Origin: Clostridium swellfunianum
GTDB taxonomy: Bacteria; Bacillota; Clostridia; Clostridiales; Clostridiaceae
Length of the DNA: 64,000 nucleotides
NCBI RefSeq assembly: GCF_023656515.1
Contig: NZ_JAMOFV010000006.1
Span: 2,836,036-2,900,035, forward strand
Direction of reading: 5' to 3'
In this document: piece after piece, positions 29,411 through 37,460 of the stretch
How the letters are laid out: every line of letters begins with the position of its first letter
Position numbering within the stretch: the first letter of the stretch is position 1
The notes under the pieces: generated by a model
What the model saw: only the letters and a program-made list of their open reading frames with translations
The model's database searches: none
What the model was told of the DNA's origin: nothing
Position numbers and translations under genes: made by a program

Positions 29411-30288
29411 TGAACAAGCTTAGAAGGACTATGCTATTTATGCCTGGAAACAACCCAGGAATGCTTTTAAACGCTGGTATATTAGGTGCGGACTCAGTGA
29501 TACTTGATTTAGAAGATGCTGTGAGCTTAACTGAAAAGGACAGTGCCAGAGTACTTGTTAGGGAAGCTATAAAAAGTATAGACTACTCAAACGTTGAAGT
29601 AGCAGTAAGAATAAACCCATTTGATACTGAATTTGGATTACCAGATGTTGATGTGATTGCTAGAGTAAAACCAGATTCAATTATGCTTCCAAAGGCTGAT
29701 GAAGACCAAGTTAGGGCACTTCATGAAGCATTAAGTAAAATTGAACAAGAGGAAGGTTTCGAGGAAGGCAGTATAAAAATAATACCTATTATTGAGACTG
29801 CTTTCGGACTTGAAAACGTATATAACATAATTAAAGCTTCAAGAAGAATTGTTGCTGTACTTCTTGGTGCAGAAGATTTAACTGCTGACCTGGGAATAAA
29901 AAGAACTAAAGAAGGTGAGGAAATCTTCTATGCAAGAAATAAGGTAGCAACTGCCTGCAAAGCTTTAAAAGTTGATTCAATAGATACTCCTTTTACAGAT
30001 ACAAATGACTATGAGGGCTTAGCTCGCGATACTGCTAAAGCAAAGAGTATAGGTATGACAGGAAAGGCAGCTATAAATCCAAGACAAATAGATACTATAC
30101 ACTCAGTACTTGCTCCAACAGAAGCTGAAATTAAGCATGCACAAAGAATTTTAGCGGCAATGGAAGAAGCTAAAAGAGAAGGCAAGGGTGTATTCTCATT
30201 AGATGGAAAGATGGTAGATGCTCCAATTATAAATAGAGCAATAACCACTATGAAATTAGCTAAAATGCTTGGTTTAGTTAGGAAGTAA
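29410..30288 (+). CDS. citE: Citrate/citramalate lyase beta subunit
   Basis: The 292-aa CitE/HpcH-family lyase (MNKLRRTMLFMPGNNPGML) has the metal and substrate motifs SVILDLEDAVSL and ETAFGLENV. It cleaves the acyl-ACP thioester to pyruvate and acetyl-ACP when citramalate is the substrate. It is coupled to citD by a TAATG overlap. Its stop codon is inside the first hairpin of a repeated leader. Confidence 0.94.
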   Translation: MNKLRRTMLFMPGNNPGMLLNAGILGADSVILDLEDAVSLTEKDSARVLVREAIKSIDYSNVEVAVRINPFDTEFGLPDVDVIARVKPDSIMLPKADEDQVRALHEALSKIEQEEGFEEGSIKIIPIIETAFGLENVYNIIKASRRIVAVLLGAEDLTADLGIKRTKEGEEIFYARNKVATACKALKVDSIDTPFTDTNDYEGLARDTAKAKSIGMTGKAAINPRQIDTIHSVLAPTEAEIKHAQRILAAMEEAKREGKGVFSLDGKMVDAPIINRAITTMKLAKMLGLVRK

Positions 30289-30370
30289 AAGGTCTAAATG
30301 ATCTTTTACAGGCATCATAGCGAGTGAGAACCAGCGAGTATAGGATGTACAGTGATTCGACTGAAAGGAG
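30285..30370 (+). promoter_or_regulatory. TAAAT-hairpin leader element (copy B, before citF)
   Basis: Hairpin 1 is GTAAAAGGTC (30,285-30,294)/GATCTTTTAC (30,300-30,309) with a TAAAT loop. Hairpin 2 is GCATCATA/TAGGATGT with GTGAGAACCAGCGA in its loop. Hairpin 3 is CAGT-GATTCG-ACTG (30,350-30,363). It ends in the citF Shine-Dalgarno AAAGGAG (30,364-30,370). The same order is found at 52,771-52,853. The role is unknown. Confidence 0.6.
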
Positions 30371-30377
30371 AATTAGC

Positions 30378-31919
30378 ATGAAGAATATAATAGGCAGAGA
30401 AATACCTGAATATATAGAAGGCTATGGTAAGGTTAAACCCTTCGAAGGAGCCTTTGCAACTATGGGAATTAGGGAAAGAAAAGCCGTAAGAAGCAATACT
30501 GTTGCTCCAAATGAAAATAAGGTTTTAAATAGCCTTGAAGAAGCAATTGAAAAGGTTCAGCTAAAAGATGGAATGACAATATCTTTCCACCATCATTTAA
30601 GAAATGGAGACTATGTATTAAATTTAGTACTTCAAGCGATAGCTAAGAGGGGAATAAGAGATATAACAGTAGCAGCAAGCTCAATATTCCCGATACATGC
30701 ACCAATGGTTGATTTAATGCTAGATGGAACTGTTACAGGAGTGTATGCAAACTATATATCAGGTCCTGTAGCTGAAGCTATATCAAGAGGGTACCTTAAA
30801 AAATGTGCAGTAATGCAGACTCATGGAGGAAGACCAAGAGCCATTGAAAGTGGAGATTTACATATAGATGTTGCTTTTATTGCTGCTCCAACCTCAGATA
30901 CTTATGGAAACTTAAACGGAGTTACAGGAAAATCAGCTTGCGGAGCTTTAGGGTATGCAGTATCGGACGCCGAATATGCTGATAAAGTTATAGCTGTAAC
31001 TGATAACTTAGTACCTTACCCAGCATGTCCTATAGAAATAAGTCAGATTTATGTTGACTATGTAGTTCAAATAGAATCAATAGGAAATCCAGCAGGAATA
31101 GTTTCCGGTACCACAAAAATCACAAAAGATCCAGTAGGCTTAAGGATTGCAAAGCTTACAACAGAAGTTATGAAGGCTTCAGGACTTATTAAAAACGGCA
31201 TGTCCTTCCAGACTGGAGCAGGAGGAACCTCTCTTGCAGTTGCAGCTGAGCTTAAAGATATTATGAAGAAGGATAATATTATTGGAAGTTTTGCAGCAGG
31301 AGGAACTACAGGATATATAGTTGAAATGCTTGAAGAGGGCCTATTTAATTCAATCTTTGACGTTCAATGCTTCGATTTAAAGGCTGTTGAATCCTACAGA
31401 GAAAATCCAAAGCATCAGGCAATGTCGGCTTCTATGTATGCTAATCCACACAATAAGGGAGCAGTTGTCAACAACCTTGACATTATGATACTTGGAGCAA
31501 CTGAAATAGATTTAGATTTTAATGTTAATGTTACTACAGGTTCCTCAGGTGTTATTATGGGAGGATCAGGTGGACATAGTGATACAGCTGCAGGCTCAAA
31601 GCTTGCAATAGTTGTAACAAACCTAGTAAAAGCAAGACTTCCTATAATAAAAGAAAAGGTAACGACAGTAACTACTCCAGGAGAAAATGTAGATGTTCTT
31701 GTTACCGAAAGAGGAATAGCAGTAAATCCAAGGCGAACTGATTTAATAGAAAAGCTTAGAGAAACACAATTGCCAGTAATGACAATTGAAGAGCTAAAGA
31801 ATTTAGCGGAGAAAATGACAGGTGCTCCAAAACAAATACAGCTTTCAGAGGATATAGTAGCAGTAGTAGAATATCGAGATGGAACAGTAATAGATGTAGT
31901 TAGAAAAGTTATAGATTAA
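30378..31919 (+). CDS. citF: Citrate/citramalate lyase alpha subunit (acyl-ACP transferase)
   Basis: The 513-aa CitF-family CoA-transferase-like subunit swaps acetyl for citramalyl on the ACP. It has the conserved QTGAGGTSLAVA and GSGGHSDTAAG motifs. ATG 30,378 follows AAAGGAG directly; an in-frame ATG at 30,324 lies inside the leader element and is rejected. With citD and citE it forms the lyase that yields acetate and pyruvate. Confidence 0.94.
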   Translation: MKNIIGREIPEYIEGYGKVKPFEGAFATMGIRERKAVRSNTVAPNENKVLNSLEEAIEKVQLKDGMTISFHHHLRNGDYVLNLVLQAIAKRGIRDITVAASSIFPIHAPMVDLMLDGTVTGVYANYISGPVAEAISRGYLKKCAVMQTHGGRPRAIESGDLHIDVAFIAAPTSDTYGNLNGVTGKSACGALGYAVSDAEYADKVIAVTDNLVPYPACPIEISQIYVDYVVQIESIGNPAGIVSGTTKITKDPVGLRIAKLTTEVMKASGLIKNGMSFQTGAGGTSLAVAAELKDIMKKDNIIGSFAAGGTTGYIVEMLEEGLFNSIFDVQCFDLKAVESYRENPKHQAMSASMYANPHNKGAVVNNLDIMILGATEIDLDFNVNVTTGSSGVIMGGSGGHSDTAAGSKLAIVVTNLVKARLPIIKEKVTTVTTPGENVDVLVTERGIAVNPRRTDLIEKLRETQLPVMTIEELKNLAEKMTGAPKQIQLSEDIVAVVEYRDGTVIDVVRKVID

Positions 31920-31943
31920 TTTATTATGAAATGAGTGAACTTT

Positions 31944-32984
31944 ATGTTTGGACTAAATGTTGAAAGGCTTGACCTTAAAGATAAAAATGAAAAGCAGGAA
32001 CTTGAAGTCTTCTTAAGCAAGTTTGGCTTAGAACTGGATAAAGATGTTGACTACAGTTTGGTTGTAAGAGATGGTGGCGAAATAAAAGCCACCTGCTCAA
32101 AGGCAAAAAATGTTCTGAAGTGCTTTGCTGTAGCTGAGACACTAAGGGGAGAGGGAATAACCAATACCCTTATAACGGACTTAATTAACAAGCTCTTTGA
32201 AGAAGGTATATATCACAGCTTCATATTCACAAAGCCTGAAAATATATCAATATTTTCTTCCTTAGGCTTCAATCTTGTTCATCAGGTAAAAGATGTAGCA
32301 CTTTTAGAAAATGGGATACAGGACATAAATGTTTATCTTAACAAGCTAATTAAAAAGTACAATATTAGCAGCAGTACAAAAGCTGCTCTAGTAATGAATT
32401 GTAATCCTTTCACTTTAGGACACCAGTATTTAATACAAAAAGCCGCTGAGGAAAATGAAGATGTCATTGTGTTTATAGTGGAAGAAGACAGATCACTCTT
32501 CCCATTTGAGACCAGACTTGAGTTAGTTAGAAAGGGTACAGAGCACCTTAAAAATGTAACTGTAATTCCAGGAGGAGAATATATAATATCCTCAGCGACC
32601 TTCCCATCCTATTTTTTAAGAGAAGAAGGCACAAGATTAAATGCCTACACAGAACTCGATGCAGGTATTTTTGCAAAATACTTCTGCAGCAAGCTAAATA
32701 TTAAAAGAAGATATGTAGGCACAGAACCCTACTGTAAGGTAACTAATGCTTACAATGAAACTCTAAAGGAAGTTTTAAGCAAGTACGGTGTTGAGCTTCA
32801 TATGATAGAACGCAAAAAACAGGGAGACTATCAAATAAGCGCTTCAACTGTAAGGAACCTCATCAAGGAAGATAAGTTTGAAGAACTCAAAGAAATTCTT
32901 CCGCAAACAACCTTAGGTTTTTTACACACCGAAAAGGGAAAAGAAATAGTTGCTAAAATTAAGGTGAGTAACACACCTCATTAA
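31944..32984 (+). CDS. citC: [Citrate (pro-3S)-lyase] ligase family protein
   Basis: The 346-aa protein has an N-terminal GNAT-like part (about 1-125, with CFAVAETLRGEGITNTL) and a C-terminal nucleotidyltransferase domain (VMNCNPFTLGHQYLI, later ISASTVRNLI). CitC uses acetate and ATP to acetylate the lyase ACP and so activate the enzyme. The ribosome binding site before ATG 31,944 is weak (GAAATGAG). The prosthetic-group genes citX and citG are not in the window. Confidence 0.92.
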   Translation: MFGLNVERLDLKDKNEKQELEVFLSKFGLELDKDVDYSLVVRDGGEIKATCSKAKNVLKCFAVAETLRGEGITNTLITDLINKLFEEGIYHSFIFTKPENISIFSSLGFNLVHQVKDVALLENGIQDINVYLNKLIKKYNISSSTKAALVMNCNPFTLGHQYLIQKAAEENEDVIVFIVEEDRSLFPFETRLELVRKGTEHLKNVTVIPGGEYIISSATFPSYFLREEGTRLNAYTELDAGIFAKYFCSKLNIKRRYVGTEPYCKVTNAYNETLKEVLSKYGVELHMIERKKQGDYQISASTVRNLIKEDKFEELKEILPQTTLGFLHTEKGKEIVAKIKVSNTPH

Positions 32985-32999
32985 CAATGAGGAAGTACA

Positions 33000-33038
33000 A
33001 AAAAGCAGAAAGGCACGGGTAGTAGATCCGTGCCTTGC
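33000..33038. terminator. Bidirectional terminator between citC and glgP
   Basis: AAGGCACGG and CCGTGCCTT (33,010-33,036) form a hairpin with a 9-nt loop. On the minus strand a T-rich tract follows, making it a good terminator for glgP; on the plus strand the tail is weaker. It separates convergent genes. Confidence 0.75.
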
Positions 33039-33086
33039 TTAAGTAAAAGGGAAAATGTATATGATTAAAGGATCTAACAAATTAAA

Positions 33087-34700
33087 TTATTTGGTGTATA
33101 ATTCATTGTAATATTGTTCAAGCATTCTCTTTGCAGCAAACTCGTCTCTTGTAGTTCTAATGCTTTCTTTCATCATCTCTACCCATTTAGCTCTATTGTC
33201 ATAGTAAGTAGGAACAACTCTATTTAATAATGTATCATATAAAGCATCTCTATCATGAGCGTTTAAATCCGGAACGTCACCCTCTTCAGCAGCGTCACCA
33301 AACTGCCAGCCGTTAACACCATCAATGCAAGCTTCTGGCCACCATCCATCAAGGATAGAGCAGTTAAGAACTCCATTCATAGCAGCCTTCATTCCTGAAG
33401 TACCTGAAGCCTCTAACGGCCTTATCGGATTGTTTAGCCATACGTCAGCACCACGAGTGAGCATTCTTCCAATTGTCATGTCATAGTTTTCGAGGAACAC
33501 TACAGCATTTGGATATTTCTTCATCATAGCTACTAATGTAGCTACTATAGCCTTACCAGTATCATCAAGCGGGTGAGCCTTACCTGAGAACACTATTTGA
33601 ATCTTTCCATATCTTAAATATGGCTCAATAACCTCTGGCTTGCTGAATATAAGGTCGCTTCTCTTATATGGAGCAGCTCTTCTTGAGAAACCAATCAATA
33701 ATTTATCTGCATCAAGTTTAATTCCTGTTCTTTCGTTTATGAAAGAAATAAGCTCTTTTTTAACTTCCATATGTGACGCCCACAGGTCTCCATTAGACTC
33801 ATAAGCATTAGTAATTCTCTCATCTACCCAAGTTGGAGTATGGATTGCATTTGTAATACCTATTATTTCAGAGCGCCCAGCCACTTCCTTCCACATCTTG
33901 TTGGCAGTTTTAGCATGAAGCTGAGCAACAGCATTAGCTTTTCTTGAAAGTCTAAGACCTGCTACGGTCATATTGAATGGCTCTCCTCCAAGTCTAATCA
34001 TTTGCTCTCTGGTTAAACCATTAAAAGCTCCCATGAATTCAAGTTTGTCAATTGGATGAGATTCGTTACCTTGAATGATTGGAGTATGGGTTGTGAACAC
34101 AACCTCTTCTCTTGTAGCCTTCCAAGCTTCTTCAAAACTCATGCCTGAACACATTTTTTCTCTAATAAGCTCAATAGCAGCAAGGTCAGCATGGCCTTCG
34201 TTAAAGTGATAAACATCAACTGGAATTTCAAGAGCTCTAAGAGCTTTAACTCCACCTATACCAAGTACTATTTCTTGAGCTATTCTTTCTTCTCCAAACC
34301 AGCCATATAGCTGTCCTGTTATCCATCTATCTCCGTTTTCGGGGATATCTGTATCTAAAAGATATAAAGGGTTGTTCCCGAATTTTTCTGTTTTCCACAC
34401 CTTGCACACTACATCAATATTTCTTATTTTAACTGAAACCTTAACACCAGTATCTTCTAAGAAATTATACTCGTAGTTTTTATATGCATCATAAGGTTTT
34501 CCATCTGCACCTATAACCTGATCTCCGTAACCTTGCTTCCATTTAATTCCGATTGCAACCAAAGGAAGTCCTAAATCCTTAGCGCCTTTTAAATGGTCTC
34601 CAGCAAGGATCCCAAGTCCCCCTGCATACATTTTGAAATCTGATTGAAGTCCATATTCCATACAGAAATATGCAACTCTAGGAAGGTTTTTATTATCCAT
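33087..34700 (-). CDS. glgP: Alpha-glucan (glycogen/maltodextrin) phosphorylase, short type
   Basis: The 537-aa GT35-family enzyme is much shorter than classical 800-aa phosphorylases and matches the compact alpha-glucan phosphorylase type. It has MYAGGLGILAGDHLKGAKDLG near the N-terminus, FNEGHADL in the middle, and the EASGTSGMKAAMNG pyridoxal-phosphate region near residue 430. It releases glucose 1-phosphate from alpha-1,4-glucan. AAGGAGG precedes the ATG on the minus strand. It is monocistronic, with its own palindromic promoter. Confidence 0.92.
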   Translation of the reverse strand: MDNKNLPRVAYFCMEYGLQSDFKMYAGGLGILAGDHLKGAKDLGLPLVAIGIKWKQGYGDQVIGADGKPYDAYKNYEYNFLEDTGVKVSVKIRNIDVVCKVWKTEKFGNNPLYLLDTDIPENGDRWITGQLYGWFGEERIAQEIVLGIGGVKALRALEIPVDVYHFNEGHADLAAIELIREKMCSGMSFEEAWKATREEVVFTTHTPIIQGNESHPIDKLEFMGAFNGLTREQMIRLGGEPFNMTVAGLRLSRKANAVAQLHAKTANKMWKEVAGRSEIIGITNAIHTPTWVDERITNAYESNGDLWASHMEVKKELISFINERTGIKLDADKLLIGFSRRAAPYKRSDLIFSKPEVIEPYLRYGKIQIVFSGKAHPLDDTGKAIVATLVAMMKKYPNAVVFLENYDMTIGRMLTRGADVWLNNPIRPLEASGTSGMKAAMNGVLNCSILDGWWPEACIDGVNGWQFGDAAEEGDVPDLNAHDRDALYDTLLNRVVPTYYDNRAKWVEMMKESIRTTRDEFAAKRMLEQYYNELYTK

Positions 34701-34757
34701 AGTTTCCTCCTTATAAATAACAAATTTATAACAATGTTATTGTTTACTTATAAAGAA

Positions 34758-34803
34758 ATTATACACGATAAGAATATAATGCGCAAGCGATTGCGCATTA
34801 TAT
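34758..34803 (-). promoter_or_regulatory. glgP promoter with overlapping palindrome
   Basis: On the minus strand TTGCGC (34,781-34,786), a 17-bp spacer and TATAAT (34,758-34,763) form a sigma-A promoter. A perfect 13-bp inverted repeat, ATATAATGCGCAA-GCGA-TTGCGCATTATAT (34,774-34,803), covers the -35. Such overlap suggests a repressor site. The regulator is unknown. Confidence 0.7.
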
Positions 34804-34824
34804 ATTCAAAAAAATTTGAATATA
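34801..34824. other. AT-rich inverted repeat beside the glgP operator
   Basis: TATATTCAAA-AAAA-TTTGAATATA are perfect 10-bp arms with a 4-nt centre, directly next to the previous palindrome. It lies between divergent genes and may be a second operator or a transcriptional boundary. Confidence 0.4.
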
Positions 34825-34896
34825 TATTTAAATTATTAGAAGTCTGTAACAGTAATGAATGCTTAAAAATATAATGATATAAAGGGGGTGATTCTG

Positions 34897-35331
34897 GTGG
34901 AAGTTAATTCAGCAAAACAGAAATTAAAAAATGCAGATGGACAATCATCAAATCAAATAGAAAAGTCTTCGGCCACGGCTGCTTTATCCAGTGAATTGGT
35001 TTTAGTTTCCTCTATAATAAATAATCTAAATACAGCCACAGCTAAACGAGATGATATTTATGTAATAGCAGCAACTATAGGACTTATAGCAAGTTATTTT
35101 TCAAAGATTGCAGCAAATCAAGAAGCAAACGAGCAGCAAATTTCGCCTGGAGTCACAACCTTTGCAAATAATCTTAAACTAATTGCTACTGACTTAGGAC
35201 TCATATCAGCAGCTATATCTTATTGGGCATTGTTAATTGAAGTCGCACTTAGAGCTCAGGGGATATCAGCGCCTCAAACAGGGGGCCCCTCTGGGAGTTC
35301 TTCAGTTAGTAGTTCATTACTAGTTCAATAA
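34897..35331 (+). CDS. Unrecognised small protein
   Basis: The 144-aa protein is not recognised. It has a polar, glutamine/serine-rich start (MEVNSAKQKLKNADGQSSNQ), two hydrophobic helical stretches (about 48-70 DDIYVIAATIGLIASYFS and 92-120 LIATDLGLISAAISYWALLIEVAL) and a glycine/serine tail. It lacks a signal peptide and clear membrane topology. GTG 34,897 follows AGGGGGTG; an in-frame GTG at 34,888 overlaps that site. It has its own terminator and stands alone, so context gives no function. Confidence 0.75.
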   Translation: MEVNSAKQKLKNADGQSSNQIEKSSATAALSSELVLVSSIINNLNTATAKRDDIYVIAATIGLIASYFSKIAANQEANEQQISPGVTTFANNLKLIATDLGLISAAISYWALLIEVALRAQGISAPQTGGPSGSSSVSSSLLVQ

Positions 35332-35339
35332 CTTAACAT

Positions 35340-35376
35340 AATAATAAAAGTCTGCATTTTGCAGGCTTTTATTATT
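35340..35376 (+). terminator. Terminator after the 34,897 gene
   Basis: AATAATAAAAGTCTGC (35,340-35,355) and GCAGGCTTTTATTATT (35,361-35,376) pair along 16 bp with one G-T, around a 5-nt loop, with a T-rich 3' side. Confidence 0.85.
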
Positions 35377-35381
35377 GTTTG

Positions 35382-35410
35382 TTGAAATTTCTAGGATATT
35401 TAAGGATAAT
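35382..35410 (+). promoter_or_regulatory. Candidate promoter of the 35,458 gene
   Basis: TTGAAA (35,382-35,387), a 17-bp spacer and GATAAT (35,405-35,410) lie just after the upstream terminator. Confidence 0.5.
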
Positions 35411-35457
35411 ATAGTTATAATAATTATTTTCAAGATGAAAGAATACGGAGGTCAAAG

Positions 35458-36195
35458 ATGTTCAACAAGATATCGTTAAGAACTAAAGCTATAATTTTTT
35501 CAATAGCATCTATAATTGGAATAGGAATCATAGTTTCAACTGGAATTGAAAATAAAAAAGCTGCTATTAATTTTGAGAAAGCACAACAGGAGGAAAGGAT
35601 AAATCTTCAAAAGGAAGAAGCCAAAAAAGCTGAAGAAGAGCTTCTGAGAAAAAAGCAGGAGGATGAACAGAAAAAAATAGAAGAGGCGGCTAAAATAGAG
35701 GAGAAGCAAAAAAATCTTGAGGAAAAATATGAAAGAAGTCATACTGCGTTCTTCAATAAAAAATATAATGAGTCTATTAAGGCGGCTGACGAAATAATAA
35801 GAGAAGATGATAAGTTTTATAAAGCCTATAATATAAAGGGTATAGCGCAATGCTATTCAGGAAAATATTTAGATGGAATGAAGAACATTGATAAAGCTCT
35901 AGAAATAAAGCCTGACTATCCCTATGCAAGGTTTAACAAGGCATTGGCCTTAGAATTATATGAAAAGCTTGATGAAGCGTTAGTTTGGTATGACAAAGCT
36001 CTAGAGGTAGAAAATTATGTTTGGAGTCACTACGGCAAAGCAAGCATTTATGGAAGAAAAGGCGATGTTTTAAATGCAGTAAAGAACCTTAAAATAGCAA
36101 TTGATATGAACTCAAGTGTTAAAGAGGAAGCAAGGAAGGAAAAAGATTTCGATAATGTTAAAGACAGTAAGGAATTTCAGGATATAGTGAAATAA
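35458..36195 (+). CDS. Membrane-anchored coiled-coil TPR protein
   Basis: The 245-aa protein has an N-terminal membrane segment (about 11-30, AIIFSIASIIGIGIIVSTGI), a highly charged coiled coil (about 38-95) and three tetratricopeptide-like repeats (about 95-205) including KPDYPYARFNKALALE. TPR domains bind other proteins, but no partner is evident. TACGGAGG precedes the ATG. It is followed by another membrane protein after 80 nt. Confidence 0.8.
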   Translation: MFNKISLRTKAIIFSIASIIGIGIIVSTGIENKKAAINFEKAQQEERINLQKEEAKKAEEELLRKKQEDEQKKIEEAAKIEEKQKNLEEKYERSHTAFFNKKYNESIKAADEIIREDDKFYKAYNIKGIAQCYSGKYLDGMKNIDKALEIKPDYPYARFNKALALELYEKLDEALVWYDKALEVENYVWSHYGKASIYGRKGDVLNAVKNLKIAIDMNSSVKEEARKEKDFDNVKDSKEFQDIVK

Positions 36196-36275
36196 AAATA
36201 CTCAAATCACATAAGTTTCACTAAAGCTTGCAAAGAATTGTTTTGTAATTAGAATATTATATGGAGGATGTGAAA

Positions 36276-36968
36276 ATGGATAAAAGCCGTCAAAGAGCAA
36301 GAGTAGTTTTAATAATGGGAATTGTAGGCATTATGGGTGTTCTGCTTACTATAGCAAGCGATTTTATTTTAATTGGTAGGCCTAGCAGCTCAAAGGCATT
36401 TTTTAAATTAGGGACAGAAAGTATGGCTGGCTTATCTCAATGGAGGATAACTATAGGAGCCTTTGTTGGGATAGCAATAATCCCATTTCAAATAGCTGGC
36501 CTAATCTCCATATATTATGGCATAAAGCCAGCAGGTAAAGCAAAAGCGCTGGCTATAGTTCTAACAAATGCTCATACCCTTATGATGGCAGTCGCTTTTC
36601 ATACCTCATATGCCTTTATAGCCAGCGGATGGAATCTATATTATGAAATCGGAGTTGGAGACAAAGTAGCAGAAAAAATGATTATGAGGTTTGCTTATTA
36701 TTGGAAGTTAATAATTATAGTAATGTCAGTAGAACTAGTTTTAAGTTCTGCCTATTATGTGATTCTAATACTTAGTGGAAAAACTCTTTATCCAAAGTGG
36801 ATGGCCTTTTTTAACCCGATATGTATACTGATTTATATATATCCTTTACTCATAATAGCACCAAAACCTATTGGAGGTTTTATAGCGCCAGCTTTTCTTA
36901 ATTTAACTACATTAATATTTTTTATACTGTCAACAGGTACGATTTACAAGAAGTTAATAAGAGTATAG
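36276..36968 (+). CDS. Multi-pass membrane protein of unknown function
   Basis: The 230-aa protein has about seven hydrophobic segments, from ARVVLIMGIVGIMGVLLTIA to a last one near 205-225. The general pattern (an Arg-rich N-terminus, then a conserved SSSKAFF-type loop) resembles uncharacterised Firmicute membrane proteins annotated as DUF6796, but I cannot verify this. ATG 36,276 follows GGAGGATG; ATG 36,261 overlaps that site. Confidence 0.75.
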   Translation: MDKSRQRARVVLIMGIVGIMGVLLTIASDFILIGRPSSSKAFFKLGTESMAGLSQWRITIGAFVGIAIIPFQIAGLISIYYGIKPAGKAKALAIVLTNAHTLMMAVAFHTSYAFIASGWNLYYEIGVGDKVAEKMIMRFAYYWKLIIIVMSVELVLSSAYYVILILSGKTLYPKWMAFFNPICILIYIYPLLIIAPKPIGGFIAPAFLNLTTLIFFILSTGTIYKKLIRV

Positions 36969-36990
36969 AATAATTTGAAAAATAAATAAC

Positions 36991-37019
36991 TTGCTTTATA
37001 AGTTAAACTATGTTATTCT
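36991..37019 (+). promoter_or_regulatory. Candidate promoter of the cold-shock gene
   Basis: TTGCTT (36,991-36,996), 17 bp and TATTCT (37,014-37,019) lie about 145 nt upstream of the start codon. This gives a long 5' untranslated region, as is usual for cold-shock genes. Confidence 0.5.
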
Positions 37020-37099
37020 TAGTAAGAACTTAAATTGATAGTAAATAATACAGCACAATATATTTCAATAAGTACTTGTCTAATACAATGTAACAATAT

Positions 37100-37155
37100 C
37101 GAAATTTTGTTAGCGAATTATTACAATGAGTTTAAGAATAATAAAATTTCGGAGG
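37100..37155 (+). promoter_or_regulatory. Hairpin leader abutting the cold-shock gene Shine-Dalgarno
   Basis: CGAAATTTTGTTA (37,100-37,112) pairs with TAATAAAATTTCG (37,139-37,151) as 13 bp with one G-T. The last paired base is the first G of the GGAGG ribosome binding site (37,151-37,155). The position suggests temperature- or protein-dependent access to the ribosome binding site. Confidence 0.6.
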
Positions 37156-37164
37156 TACAGTTAA

Positions 37165-37362
37165 ATGACTGGTACAGTTAAATGGTTTAATTCAGAAAAA
37201 GGTTTTGGATTTATTACAGGAGAAGATGGAAAAGATGTTTTCGCACATTTTTCTCAAATAAAGTCAGAAGGTTATAAGTCACTTGAAGAAGGACAAAAGG
37301 TTTCTTTTGATGTTGTTCAAGGACAAAAAGGACCTCAAGCAGAAAATATTGTTGCTCTATAA
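37165..37362 (+). CDS. Cold-shock protein (CspA family)
   Basis: The 65-aa single cold-shock domain has RNP1-like KGFGFIT and RNP2-like VFAHFS nucleic-acid binding motifs. Such proteins melt RNA secondary structure in the cytoplasm. Residues 1-20 read [20 protein letters not shown]. It has a long structured leader and its own terminator. A paralog is encoded at 62,547-62,744 on the other strand. Confidence 0.97.
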   Translation: MTGTVKWFNSEKGFGFITGEDGKDVFAHFSQIKSEGYKSLEEGQKVSFDVVQGQKGPQAENIVAL

Positions 37363-37376
37363 TTAGCGAATATTTT

Positions 37377-37413
37377 ACCCACTTAAACAGTTTAATGTTT
37401 AAGTGGGTTTTTA
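37377..37413 (+). terminator. Terminator after the cold-shock gene
   Basis: ACCCACTTAAACA (37,377-37,389) and TGTTTAAGTGGGT (37,396-37,408) are perfect 13-bp arms, and TTTT follows. Confidence 0.92.
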
Positions 37414-37460
37414 ATTTGCTATAGTATTTATAGCTTAATAATTTACGTTAACAAGAAGAA

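Noticed and set aside
29141-32984. Citrate lyase for citrate fermentation
   Set aside because: There is no citrate transporter or oxaloacetate decarboxylase, and the genes follow glutamate mutase, methylaspartate ammonia-lyase and mesaconase, whose product is citramalate.
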